The notes: generated by a model from the sequence alone, not told the origin. A stretch of 6,677 nt of DNA from Cyanobacteria bacterium T3Sed10_376R1m (GCA_003566215.1 PXEJ01000114.1:1-6677); one strand, 5' to 3'; counted from the stretch's first letter, positions 1 through 5,921 are shown. Program-made: numbers and translations.

Positions 1-792
1 CAAGATGATGTAAGGGAGTATAACCGCCGTTACCGCAGCCGTTTTCGCCAAACCGATAACTCCTACCCCTGCCAACAAAAAGCCCATAAAATAAGCCCCA
101 CAATCCCCCATAAAAATTTGGGCAGGGTTAAAATTGTAACGTAAAAACCCTAATGCTCCCCCCGCCAAAGCCGCCGCAATCAAAGCCGCCGCCGGTTGAT
201 CCATAAACAAACTAACAATTAACATCACCACCGCCGCAATACCACATACCCCAGCAGCCAAGCCATCCAAACCATCAATCCAATTAATGGCATTTACCAT
301 GCCCACCAACCAAATAATTGTAATCGGTAAACTCAACCACCATTGATCAAGCTCTATTAAACCAATAAATGGAATACTAAAAAAATCAATCTTCACCCCT
401 TGCCACCATGCAAACCCTGATACGATAGATTGCACAATTAAGCGAAACAGAGGAGATAAGGTAAATAAATCATCCGCCAAACCAATCAGAAAGAATAAAC
501 AAGCACCAATAGTTACACCCCAAATTTCCGCATCTTTTTCTGGGGGTAATATACCAAATCCACCCATCCACCAGACAATCAACAAAGCACAAGTTACCCC
601 GGCAAAAATAGCCACGCCACCAATCCTGACAATGGGTTTTCTGGGGACTTTTCGAGGATCTGGTGTATCCACATGACCACTTTTTAAACCGATACTTTTC
701 ACCACTGGAGTTGACCATAAAACAAAGTTCATGGAAACAAGAAAAGCAATAATATGATAAGTCTCTTGGGTAGGATAAAGTTCTGGATTCAT
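1..792 (-). CDS. Glycosyltransferase family 4 (WecA/TagO/MraY-like) polyprenyl-phosphate sugar-1-phosphate transferase, 3' end outside window
   Basis: The frame is open from an ATG at 790-792 to the left edge (264 codons, no stop). The translation is a polytopic membrane protein with the signatures of UDP-sugar:undecaprenyl-phosphate sugar-1-phosphate transferases. Residues 41-63 give a D-P-RK-P-PI-R-GGVAIF segment, as at the cytoplasmic start of WecA/TagO proteins. GLADD at 104-108 supplies the Asp pair linked to Mg2+ and substrate binding. NAINWIDGLDGLAAG at 167-181 is the diagnostic loop (N170, D173, D176). FNPAQIFMGDCGAYFMGF at 221-238 is the third conserved loop. From the family, it should transfer a sugar phosphate, typically GlcNAc-1-P, to a polyprenyl phosphate and so start an O-antigen or exopolysaccharide glycan; the real substrate is not visible. 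The NxxNxxDGLDGL form favours WecA/TagO over true MraY. The C-terminal part, with the expected His-rich loop, lies outside. No Shine-Dalgarno is seen; an in-frame TAG lies at 820-822 upstream. It follows the carboxypeptidase gene by 105 bp on the same strand. Confidence 0.9.
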   Translation of the reverse strand, partial: MNPELYPTQETYHIIAFLVSMNFVLWSTPVVKSIGLKSGHVDTPDPRKVPRKPIVRIGGVAIFAGVTCALLIVWWMGGFGILPPEKDAEIWGVTIGACLFFLIGLADDLFTLSPLFRLIVQSIVSGFAWWQGVKIDFFSIPFIGLIELDQWWLSLPITIIWLVGMVNAINWIDGLDGLAAGVCGIAAVVMLIVSLFMDQPAAALIAAALAGGALGFLRYNFNPAQIFMGDCGAYFMGFLLAGVGVIGLAKTAAVTAVILPYIIL

Positions 793-805
793 TATCAGTG
801 ATGAT

Positions 806-817
806 TGTATTAATACA
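806..817. repeat. 12-bp perfect palindrome TGTATTAATACA upstream of the glycosyltransferase
   Basis: A perfect 12-bp palindrome lies in the 105-bp gap between the two minus-strand envelope genes, 13 bp upstream of the glycosyltransferase ATG. It could be an operator half-site pair. However, one or two 12-bp palindromes are expected by chance in AT-rich DNA of this length, so function is only a possibility. No convincing terminator is seen in this gap, so read-through from the upstream gene is plausible. Confidence 0.2.
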
Positions 818-897
818 TTCTATGAGAAGTTTGGTTTATCTTCTTTGAGTCATTTTAAGCTATTTAGGAAAATGTAGAGTCTATAAGTTGGGAAATT

Positions 898-1896
898 TTA
901 CTGGCTATTTGGTGAAACTTGAGTATTTTGAAGATTTCTAGCAACAGCGAAAGTTTGATTAGCATGGGGAGAAGCAACAAAACGCCAATGCCAAGGCTCA
1001 AAACTAACCCCTTGGACATTGTTGCGAGGAAAAGATAACTCAAAACCGTATTTGTGAGCGTTATAAAACAGCCATCGATAAGCCTCACTCGATTCAAATT
1101 CAAATTTTAAGTCTAACTGTGGTTGTTTTCCGTCTCCTAAATCAAGGGCATATCCTGTATGGTGTTCACTATATCCGGGAGGGGCGCTTAGTTGAGCCGC
1201 TACTTGTTTACTACCTTTTCTTTCTACTTGTTTTTGGAATAGTAAAGTTTGATGGGCGATGGTACGAAAACCTGAAATCACCACTAATTGTATCCCATCT
1301 TGATCAGCATCGGTTTTCATTTGATTAAAGGCTTGAGCGGCTTGTTTATTTAGAAATTCTTTCCTTCCATAATATTCTCCTACTTTCACTAACATTTCCT
1401 CTGAAGTTTGTGCAAAAGGTAAATGTCCGTAATGGGATGTTTTCGGCAATAATGAGTTAACTAAATTATTTTCAAGAAGCGAATTAACTGAAGATGAAGA
1501 GGGATTAGGATTAATAGTAGCAATAGATGGTGATGGGGTTTCAATTTGATTTATTTCTTCCATTTTTTGTCTAAACTCATCCATCATTTTTTGTTCTACT
1601 TGCTTTGATATTTGCTCTTGAGTTATTTGATCAATAGCGGTAGTAGTATTATCAGCGGAGTTTTCTCCTAGATTTTGTTCTGATAATTGGGTCATAATAC
1701 CATTTTCTGAAATGGGTAAATTGTAATCAACATTTTGCTCTGTAGATGTAGATTGTTGATTGTTAGAAGAAGCATCAATATTATCAATATTAGGATCAGA
1801 AAGATATAACCAACTAAAAAGAATGGCTATAGTCATAGAAGCAAGAAAAAAATTTAGAAACTGAAAATTAGAAAATAAACGTCTAATATTTTTCAT
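898..1896 (-). CDS. Membrane-anchored D-alanyl-D-alanine carboxypeptidase, peptidase M15 (VanY-like)
   Basis: The protein is 332 residues. Residues 1-10 are basic (K2, R5, R6) and 11-32 form one hydrophobic segment, with no AxA site or lipobox visible, so it is probably a signal anchor with a periplasmic catalytic part. Residues 35-90 are a low-complexity Asn/Gln/Ser/Thr linker, 91-118 a charged likely helical stretch, and 121-140 a Pro/Ser-rich stretch. The M15 domain covers about 150-310. SEHHTGYALD at 243-252 matches SxHxxGxAxD (zinc ligands H245 and D252). EPWHWR at 300-305 holds the expected catalytic E300 and third zinc ligand H303. SGFR at 208-211 matches the substrate-side S-x-R region of the family. 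From the family, it trims the terminal D-Ala from peptidoglycan stem peptides. All metal ligands are present, so it should be active. An in-frame TAA two codons before the ATG fixes this as the earliest ATG; no Shine-Dalgarno is seen. It is transcribed toward the glycosyltransferase gene. Confidence 0.9.
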   Translation of the reverse strand: MKNIRRLFSNFQFLNFFLASMTIAILFSWLYLSDPNIDNIDASSNNQQSTSTEQNVDYNLPISENGIMTQLSEQNLGENSADNTTTAIDQITQEQISKQVEQKMMDEFRQKMEEINQIETPSPSIATINPNPSSSSVNSLLENNLVNSLLPKTSHYGHLPFAQTSEEMLVKVGEYYGRKEFLNKQAAQAFNQMKTDADQDGIQLVVISGFRTIAHQTLLFQKQVERKGSKQVAAQLSAPPGYSEHHTGYALDLGDGKQPQLDLKFEFESSEAYRWLFYNAHKYGFELSFPRNNVQGVSFEPWHWRFVASPHANQTFAVARNLQNTQVSPNSQ

Positions 1897-1930
1897 TGGT
1901 TACACCCATTAAGACACCTAAGCTATCTGA

Positions 1931-1960
1931 ATTTTAGCAAAATACAAGTATAGTGATACT
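1931..1960 (-). promoter_or_regulatory. Candidate promoter/operator for the VanY-like gene
   Basis: On the minus strand an extended -10-like TGCTAAAAT has its hexamer at 1931-1936, about 35 bp before the ATG. Just upstream lies the perfect inverted repeat AGTAT-N4-ATACT at 1947-1960, where a -35 box or a regulator site would be expected. No good -35 hexamer is seen. This is a motif-by-eye call and could be chance in AT-rich DNA. Confidence 0.25.
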
Positions 1961-2100
1961 ATTTTAATTCTGATCATATTTTTCCCTAAATAAAACACTA
2001 TTTGGAAAAAAAAATATAGTGTGGATAAATTCATTATGTTTGAGATTTAAATCCATAAAAAGAGATCTTAAATAATTTAAATCATAGCAAAAAATATTTG

Positions 2101-2130
2101 TTGATTTTTAAAAGTGTGTCTCCCTATAAT
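2101..2130 (+). promoter_or_regulatory. Promoter-like site with no obvious gene downstream
   Basis: TTGATT (2101-2106) and a perfect TATAAT (2125-2130) are separated by 18 bp, on the plus strand. Transcription would start near 2137 and run into non-coding DNA toward pstS. The only early reading frame (ATG at 2173) is 13 codons and lacks a ribosome binding site. It could drive a small RNA, a very long pstS leader, or be chance. Confidence 0.3.
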
Positions 2131-2304
2131 CATTCTCCTATCAATATTTCCCAACACATAGCTCTTAAGCTAATGTTTCTTCGCTTAATTATTTTTCTGC
2201 ATTTTTTAGTCTAAACCACATTTGGAAAAACTTAATCATTTGTCATTTATAGTTCATCTAAATAAATTAGATTTCCCTCGTAGATAATTTTTACGGTTTC
2301 TCGA

Positions 2305-2417
2305 TATAGCAATTATTATGCTCATGAAATACAAAATGATCCCCCTAAATCCCCCGCAAATTCGGGGGACTTGGAAATAACAAACAGATATACCTCATAA
2401 TTATGATAAACGCTATA
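2305..2417. mobile_element. MITE-like element with TATAGC...GCTATA ends (IS630/Tc1-mariner style)
   Basis: The 113-bp unit begins TATAGC (2305-2310) and ends GCTATA (2412-2417). The first 27 bases match the reverse complement of the last 27 at 19 positions, including the outer six, so the ends are imperfect terminal inverted repeats. The outermost TA on each side is compatible with the TA target duplication of IS630/Tc1-mariner elements. The centre has a GC-rich hairpin. No transposase frame fits, so it would be non-autonomous. Assigning it to the IS630 group is inference from the end sequence and TA; the inverted symmetry is directly visible. Confidence 0.6.
2341..2374. repeat. CCCCCTAAATCCCCC / CGGGGGA hairpin inside the MITE-like element
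   Basis: A 7-bp stem TCCCCCG (2350-2356) / CGGGGGA (2363-2369) closes a 6-base loop (2357-2362). Pairing can extend outward through TAAA/ACTT with a bulge to CC/GG at 2374. The CCCCCTAAATCCCCC...GGGGGACTT form is a sequence I recall as frequently repeated between genes in many cyanobacteria. Here it sits in the middle of the inverted-repeat element, so it is probably part of it. It lacks a T-run on either strand and is not a typical intrinsic terminator. Confidence 0.65.
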
Positions 2418-2508
2418 GTTTACTCAGGGTTCAATAAAAGAGAGATATAAACAAGTCTATTTCTTTTTTAATATTGTTTTTGCTCTAAACTCAACACTAA
2501 ATCCTATG

Positions 2509-2560
2509 GTTAATATTTTCTTATTTTGTTCTTAAATTAATCTTAAACTAATGGTATTTA
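2509..2560 (+). promoter_or_regulatory. Tandem Pho box (SphR/PhoB-type) upstream of pstS
   Basis: Octamers repeat at exactly 11-bp steps: GTTAATAT (2509-2516), CTTATTTT (2520-2527), CTTAAATT (2531-2538), CTTAAACT (2542-2549) and a weak GGTATTTA (2553-2560), each followed by a 3-bp AT-rich spacer. Against the cyanobacterial Pho box consensus YTTAAYYW they match at 6, 7, 7, 7 and 5 of 8 positions. Such arrays of three or more octamers bind the phosphate-starvation response regulator SphR (PhoB orthologue), so pstS should be induced when phosphate is scarce. A TATATA at 2569-2574 is suitably close to serve as the -10. A better TATAAT at 2644-2649 lies 33 bp before the start codon and may be a second promoter. 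The periodicity is seen; the regulator is inferred. Confidence 0.7.
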
Positions 2561-2643
2561 AAAATACATATATACGAAATAAATGGCACAATTGGCATAG
2601 TAAAAAGGCAAAAAAAATAATTTATTTTGTTTATTTATTAAGC

Positions 2644-2649
2644 TATAAT
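2644..2649 (+). promoter_or_regulatory. Candidate -10 (TATAAT) proximal to pstS
   Basis: A perfect TATAAT lies 33 bp before the pstS ATG. The matching -35 position (2621-2626, TTTATT) is poor. It is about 95 bp from the core Pho box octamers, farther than usual for a PhoB-type activated promoter, so it may give basal, Pho-independent expression. Confidence 0.3.
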
Positions 2650-2682
2650 TTGAGCTACACATAATTATAAATAAAAACTAAA

Positions 2683-3708
2683 ATGGACAATTTTCAACTA
2701 AAAAGAAGAGATTTCCTCTTGGGAATGGCAGGTTTATCTGGTAGTGTCATCGCTAGTCAACTTCCCTTTAACTCAGCTTCTGCTCAATCCCTTCGTTTAA
2801 ATGGTGCGGGCGCTAGTTTCCCTGCAATTATTTTCCAACGTTGGTTTGTGGAGTATAACCGAGTTAATCGTAACGTGCAAACAAACTATCAATCTGTAGG
2901 TAGTGTTGCGGGAATACGTCAATTTATGGGGGGGACTGTGGATTTTGGTGCTAGTGATGTGGCTATGACTGATGGAGATATTGCTAAAGTCTCTCGTGGT
3001 GTGGTTTTATTACCCATTACGGCTGGGGCGATTGTTGCAACTTATAATAACTCTGCTGTCAATAACTTAAGATTAACCCGTCAACAGTTAGCAGATATTT
3101 TTCTCGGCAAAATTACTAACTGGTCTCAATTGGGAGCCCCTAGTAAACCCTTGCGTGTAGTTTATCGTTCTGACGGTAGTGGTACTACTGGTGTATTTAC
3201 TAAGCACTTGTCGGCGATTAATTCTGAGTGGAGAAGTAAAGTAGGAGAAGGTACAACGGTTCAGTGGCCTACTGGAATTGGTGCTAGGGGTAATGAAGGA
3301 GTTACTGCAACTGTATCTCAAACTGATGGAGCGATTGGTTATGTAGAGTTTGGTTATGCTAAAAAAAATAACCTCAAAACTGCTCTATTACAAAACAAAG
3401 CTGGTAAATTTGTTCCGGGTACTATACAAAATTCTTCTGTATCCTTATCTCAGATCAATTTACCAAGTAACCTAAGAGCTTTTGCACCTGATCCTAGTGG
3501 GGAGCGTTCTTATCCCATTGTTACTTTTAGTTGGATTATGGCTTATAAGAAATACCCGAACCCAGCCACTGCTCAAGCTTTGAAAAACGTATTAACTTGG
3601 TGTGCCAGTAAAAATGGTGGTCAAAAATATGCCATCGACTTGGGTTATATTCCTTTACCTGATAATGTCATTCAAAGGGTAACTTCTGCTATCAGTACAA
3701 TTGGTTAA
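2683..3708 (+). CDS. pstS: PstS-family phosphate ABC transporter substrate-binding protein, Tat-exported
   Basis: The protein is 341 residues, the usual length for PstS (about 340). It binds inorganic phosphate in the periplasm and delivers it to the PstCAB importer. GAGASFPA at 41-48, GS at 73-74 with VAG following, DFGASD at 87-92 and RSDGSGT at 162-168 match the phosphate-contacting segments of E. coli PstS (Thr/Phe-10/11, Ser-38, Asp-56, Arg-135, Ser-139 to Thr-141). The N-terminus has a twin-arginine motif KRRDFLL (7-13), a hydrophobic stretch and a likely signal peptidase site after ASA (32-34). There is no lipobox Cys, so it should be a soluble, Tat-exported protein. The ATG is supported by that signal and by an in-frame TAA at 2668-2670; no Shine-Dalgarno is seen. 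No pstC, pstA or pstB lies beside it and a hairpin terminator follows, so it is probably monocistronic. An SphX-type paralogue is possible; the sequence alone does not separate the two. Confidence 0.93.
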   Translation: MDNFQLKRRDFLLGMAGLSGSVIASQLPFNSASAQSLRLNGAGASFPAIIFQRWFVEYNRVNRNVQTNYQSVGSVAGIRQFMGGTVDFGASDVAMTDGDIAKVSRGVVLLPITAGAIVATYNNSAVNNLRLTRQQLADIFLGKITNWSQLGAPSKPLRVVYRSDGSGTTGVFTKHLSAINSEWRSKVGEGTTVQWPTGIGARGNEGVTATVSQTDGAIGYVEFGYAKKNNLKTALLQNKAGKFVPGTIQNSSVSLSQINLPSNLRAFAPDPSGERSYPIVTFSWIMAYKKYPNPATAQALKNVLTWCASKNGGQKYAIDLGYIPLPDNVIQRVTSAISTIG

Positions 3709-3743
3709 TTTTGGCAGTGGAATTTAGGTATTGTCTTTATCCG

Positions 3744-3774
3744 AACCTCTCTCCTATTGGGCGAGAGGTTTTGT
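3744..3774 (+). terminator. Hairpin terminator after pstS
   Basis: AACCTCTC (3744-3751) pairs perfectly with GAGAGGTT (3763-3770). After one mismatch, CCT/GGG (3752-3762 region) adds inner pairs, closing a very short loop. The strand then reads TTTTGTG, a modest T-run. It begins 35 bp past the pstS stop and fits a factor-independent terminator. On the opposite strand, at the end of the convergent mntP transcript, the following T-run is missing, so it probably serves pstS mainly. Confidence 0.65.
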
Positions 3775-3960
3775 GTAATTTTATAGAATTTTATGGTCGG
3801 TACTTCAACAAAAAACAAAACATCTTTTTTTTACTTGTCTCTTTTTTTATTAACTTATGTCGGGTTTAAGAATTTCAAATTTAAGTATAATTTAATATAA
3901 TAAGTTTATCTTTTTTTAACTAAGTTAAATTGATAATTAATATTGTAGTTAGTTTTTGTA

Positions 3961-4512
3961 TTAAGCTAAAAACAAAATTCTTAGTCCTAATAAAAAGAGA
4001 ATAACTCCCCCAATAACTTCCGCTTGTTTTTCAAATAAATGACCAAATTTACTTCCTAAGAAAACTCCTGCAAAAGATAAGGTAAAGGTAATAATTCCTA
4101 CGGCAATTAATAAACCAGTAATATCTATTTCTAGTATCGAAAAACTAATTCCTATGGCTAGAGCATCAATGCTAGTGGCGATCGCAAGTCCAAATAATAT
4201 ATAAAGATTACGAGGATCACCTTTGATGTCGTCACCATCATTTTTCATAGCTTCCCAAACCATTCTGATCCCAATAAATCCTAGTAAAATAAAAGCAATC
4301 CAATTATCAAAATTTTCTAATAAATCACGAAAACCTAAACCCAATACCCAACCAATTAAGGGCATAAAAATTTGAAAACCACCAAAAAAAGTTGCGATAA
4401 GTAAAGCATCTTTAAAATGTACTTTTTTAATTGTTAAACCACTACAGACAGAAACAGCAAAAGCATCCATAGCTAAACTAAAGGAGGTTAAAAAAATGGT
4501 AATAAGGTTCAC
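3961..4512 (-). CDS. mntP: MntP-family manganese efflux pump
   Basis: The 183-residue protein is nearly all membrane, with about six hydrophobic segments (roughly 1-22, 35-60, 70-88, 104-124, 131-152, 165-183). It resembles E. coli MntP (188 residues) along its length. LAMDAFAVS (13-21) places D16 exactly as in E. coli, ATSIDALAIGISF (112-124) carries the second membrane Asp (D116), and a PLIGW motif is at 51-55. KQAEVIGGVIL (162-172) is the last conserved helix start. From the family, it exports Mn2+ across the plasma membrane; in a cyanobacterium it would help balance the high Mn demand of photosystem II. The start is GTG: an in-frame TAA lies three codons upstream and the next Met (15) would remove helix 1. 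No Shine-Dalgarno is seen. Its terminator is not clear in the AT-rich DNA at 3775-3960. It contains one HIP1 site. Confidence 0.92.
   Translation of the reverse strand: MNLITIFLTSFSLAMDAFAVSVCSGLTIKKVHFKDALLIATFFGGFQIFMPLIGWVLGLGFRDLLENFDNWIAFILLGFIGIRMVWEAMKNDGDDIKGDPRNLYILFGLAIATSIDALAIGISFSILEIDITGLLIAVGIITFTLSFAGVFLGSKFGHLFEKQAEVIGGVILFLLGLRILFLA
4178..4185. repeat. HIP1 palindrome GCGATCGC (in mntP)
   Basis: An exact GCGATCGC falls in the mntP segment encoding the conserved AIATS motif. HIP1 octamers are strongly over-represented in many cyanobacterial genomes and support the taxonomic call. Confidence 0.9.
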
Positions 4513-4540
4513 TGAATATTATTGATTGAGGATAAATTGT

Positions 4541-4568
4541 ATTTTACATTGTAATCTTTTTTTGTCTA
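4541..4568 (-). promoter_or_regulatory. Candidate mntP promoter
   Basis: On the minus strand TAGACA (4563-4568) and TAAAAT (4541-4546) are 16 bp apart, each matching the sigma70 hexamers at 5 of 6 bases. Transcription would begin near 4534, leaving a leader of about 20 nt. That is too short for the yybP-ykoY Mn riboswitch that precedes mntP in some bacteria. It interleaves with the plus-strand promoter of the permease gene. Confidence 0.4.
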
Positions 4569-4577
4569 ACTGATAAT
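4549..4577 (+). promoter_or_regulatory. Candidate promoter of the MacB-like permease gene
   Basis: TTGTAA (4549-4554) and GATAAT (4572-4577) are separated by 17 bp on the plus strand, matching the sigma70 hexamers at 4 and 5 of 6 bases. The start would be near 4585, about 48 bp before the ATG. The hexamers overlap those of the divergent mntP promoter candidate. Confidence 0.4.
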
Positions 4578-4632
4578 TTTAATTTTAGAGGTTAAAATAG
4601 TGAATAGATATAGATAAAAATATGATATAAAA

Positions 4633-5847
4633 ATGAAATTAAGTGACACTCTCAAAATGGCCACTACTACCCTGATGGGAAATAAAATGCGCAGTAGTTT
4701 AACCATGTTAGGAATTATAATTGGCAATGCTTCAGTAATCGCTATGATAGGTATAGGGCAAGGTGCTCAACGTTTAGCTTCAGAACAATTTGAGTCTTTG
4801 GGAGCCAACGTTTTATTTGTAGTACCGGGAAGTAGGGAATCGAGACGAACTAGCTTTGACATCCCCAATACCTTAGTTTTAGCTGATGCCGAGGCTATCG
4901 CCGAACAAGTACCGACGGTGAATGAGGTGTCTGCTCAAATTAATAATCGTTTTTTAGTTACGGCGGGAAATAGAAATAATAATGCTTCTGTGATGGGGGT
5001 TACTCCTGAGTTTTTGAGTGTAAGAAGTTTTAATGTTGAAGATGGTCGTTTTTTTGACCAAAGTGAGGTTAACCGTAATGTTCGAGTGGCGGTGTTAGGC
5101 CCTGATATTGCTACTCAATTTTTCCCCAATCAAAACCCCTTGGGGCAAACTATTAGGGTTAAAAATGTTAATTTTGAGGTCATCGGAGTTATGGAGGGCA
5201 AGGGGTCATTTTTAGGTACAAATCAGGATGAAATTATCTATGTACCCCTAACCACTATGGCGAATCAATTAGTGGGTCGTACTTCTCAATATGGCACGGA
5301 GTTGAGTTTTATTAATGTGTCGGCGAGGGATGATCAAAGTATTGAGGCGGCTAGGTTTCAAATTGAAAATCTGTTGCGCTTGAGGCATAAAATTGTGGGA
5401 GAAGATGATTTTCGGGTGGAAACTCAAAAGGATGTACTGAACATTGTTGGTACGGTGACGGGGGGCTTAACGGTGATGCTAGGGGCGATCGCCGGTATAT
5501 CCTTATTGGTAGGAGGTATTGGGGTAATGAATATTATGTTGGTATCAGTTACCGAGAGAACCCAAGAAATAGGATTACGTAAGGCAATTGGAGCATCAGA
5601 AGAAAATATATTACTACAATTTTTAATTGAAGCGACGATTATTTCTGCCTTGGGGGGAGTTATTGGTACGGTTATCGGTGTGGGTGGTTTAACCTTAGTG
5701 GGTTTGTTGACTGCTTTACCGGCGACGGCTTCTCCTGTAGCAGTGGTGATAGCGGTGGGAGTTTCTGGGGGAATTGGTTTATTTTTTGGCGTGATTCCCG
5801 CTCAACGGGCGGCAAAACTCGATCCTATTGTGGCTTTACGTAGTTAA
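4633..5847 (+). CDS. MacB/FtsX-type ABC transporter permease
   Basis: The 404-residue protein has the four-helix type VII ABC permease layout. Residues 1-20 are an amphipathic entry with RSSLTMLGIIIG following, typical of the family. TM1 is about 22-42. A large periplasmic domain (about 45-270, MacB-PCD type) follows, then TM2 at about 275-305, TM3 at about 330-358 and TM4 at about 367-391. VTERTQEIGLRKAIGAS (306-322) is the conserved cytoplasmic coupling region that contacts the ATPase, and the C-terminus ends AAKLDPIVALRS as in full-length relatives. No ATP-binding domain is present, unlike E. coli MacB (about 648 residues), so a separate MacB/DevA-like ATPase is required. None lies next to it in the window. 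Members move envelope-active peptides, antibiotics or glycolipids (DevBCA exports heterocyst glycolipids) by a mechanotransmission mechanism; the substrate here is unknown. No Shine-Dalgarno is seen; an in-frame TAA at 4615-4617 limits the start. Confidence 0.9.
   Translation: MKLSDTLKMATTTLMGNKMRSSLTMLGIIIGNASVIAMIGIGQGAQRLASEQFESLGANVLFVVPGSRESRRTSFDIPNTLVLADAEAIAEQVPTVNEVSAQINNRFLVTAGNRNNNASVMGVTPEFLSVRSFNVEDGRFFDQSEVNRNVRVAVLGPDIATQFFPNQNPLGQTIRVKNVNFEVIGVMEGKGSFLGTNQDEIIYVPLTTMANQLVGRTSQYGTELSFINVSARDDQSIEAARFQIENLLRLRHKIVGEDDFRVETQKDVLNIVGTVTGGLTVMLGAIAGISLLVGGIGVMNIMLVSVTERTQEIGLRKAIGASEENILLQFLIEATIISALGGVIGTVIGVGGLTLVGLLTALPATASPVAVVIAVGVSGGIGLFFGVIPAQRAAKLDPIVALRS
5485..5492. repeat. 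HIP1 palindrome GCGATCGC (in the permease gene)
   Basis: An exact GCGATCGC lies in the codons for A285-I286-A287 of transmembrane segment 2. Confidence 0.9.
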
Positions 5848-5921
5848 AGTATTGTCTCGGAAACAGAAAAATAATAATTATCAACTCTCCACTATCTATA
5901 TTTTTGAAACCTCTGCGAAAA

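Larger units (their letters stand above)
1897..2682. other. Long AT-rich intergenic region upstream of pstS
   Basis: This 786-bp stretch separates divergently transcribed genes and has no convincing coding frame on either strand. From left to right it contains the probable VanY promoter (about 1931-1960), a good sigma70-type promoter match at 2101-2130 with no gene behind it, a MITE-like element at 2305-2417, the Pho box array at 2509-2560 and a TATAAT at 2644-2649. The 10-mer TTTGGAAAAA occurs at both 2001-2010 and 2221-2230, too short to call a real repeat family. The rest is A/T runs without recognisable structure. Confidence 0.8.

Noticed and set aside
470..718. Minus-strand open frame of 82 codons inside the glycosyltransferase gene
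   Set aside because: It is a different frame of the same strand as a gene with clear family motifs, and its Trp/Cys/Gly-rich product resembles nothing.
864..1328. Open frames at 864-1103 (minus) and 1119-1328 (plus) across the carboxypeptidase
   Set aside because: Both overlap the M15 catalytic domain in other frames, lack ribosome binding sites and have no recognisable motif.
2173..2214. 13-codon hydrophobic reading frame downstream of the orphan promoter
   Set aside because: There is no ribosome binding site, it is very short, and hydrophobic codons are expected in T-rich DNA.
2424..2440. GGGTTCAAT resembling a tRNA T-loop
   Set aside because: No acceptor stem, anticodon arm or D-arm can be built around it.
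2584..2600. TGGCAC...TGGCA resembling a sigma54 -24/-12 promoter
   Set aside because: The two elements are about 9 bp apart rather than the required spacing, and cyanobacteria lack sigma54.
3088..3321. Minus-strand open frame of 77 codons within pstS
   Set aside because: It is antisense to the conserved phosphate-binding segments of pstS and is explained as a shadow.
3918..3954. AACTAA...TTAGTT inverted repeat near the end of mntP
   Set aside because: The stem is only 6 bp with a 25-base loop and no T-run in the mntP direction, so it is not supportable as a terminator.
4482..4525. Strong Shine-Dalgarno (AAGGAGGT) and ATG on the plus strand at 4496, antisense to the mntP start
   Set aside because: The frame is only nine codons, it lies over the conserved first helix of mntP, and no promoter points at it. 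It is probably chance from the Leu/Thr/Ser codons of mntP.
4513..4632. Possible manganese (yybP-ykoY) riboswitch upstream of mntP
   Set aside because: The gap is only 120 bp, is AT-rich without the expected paired helices, and the candidate promoter leaves too short a leader.
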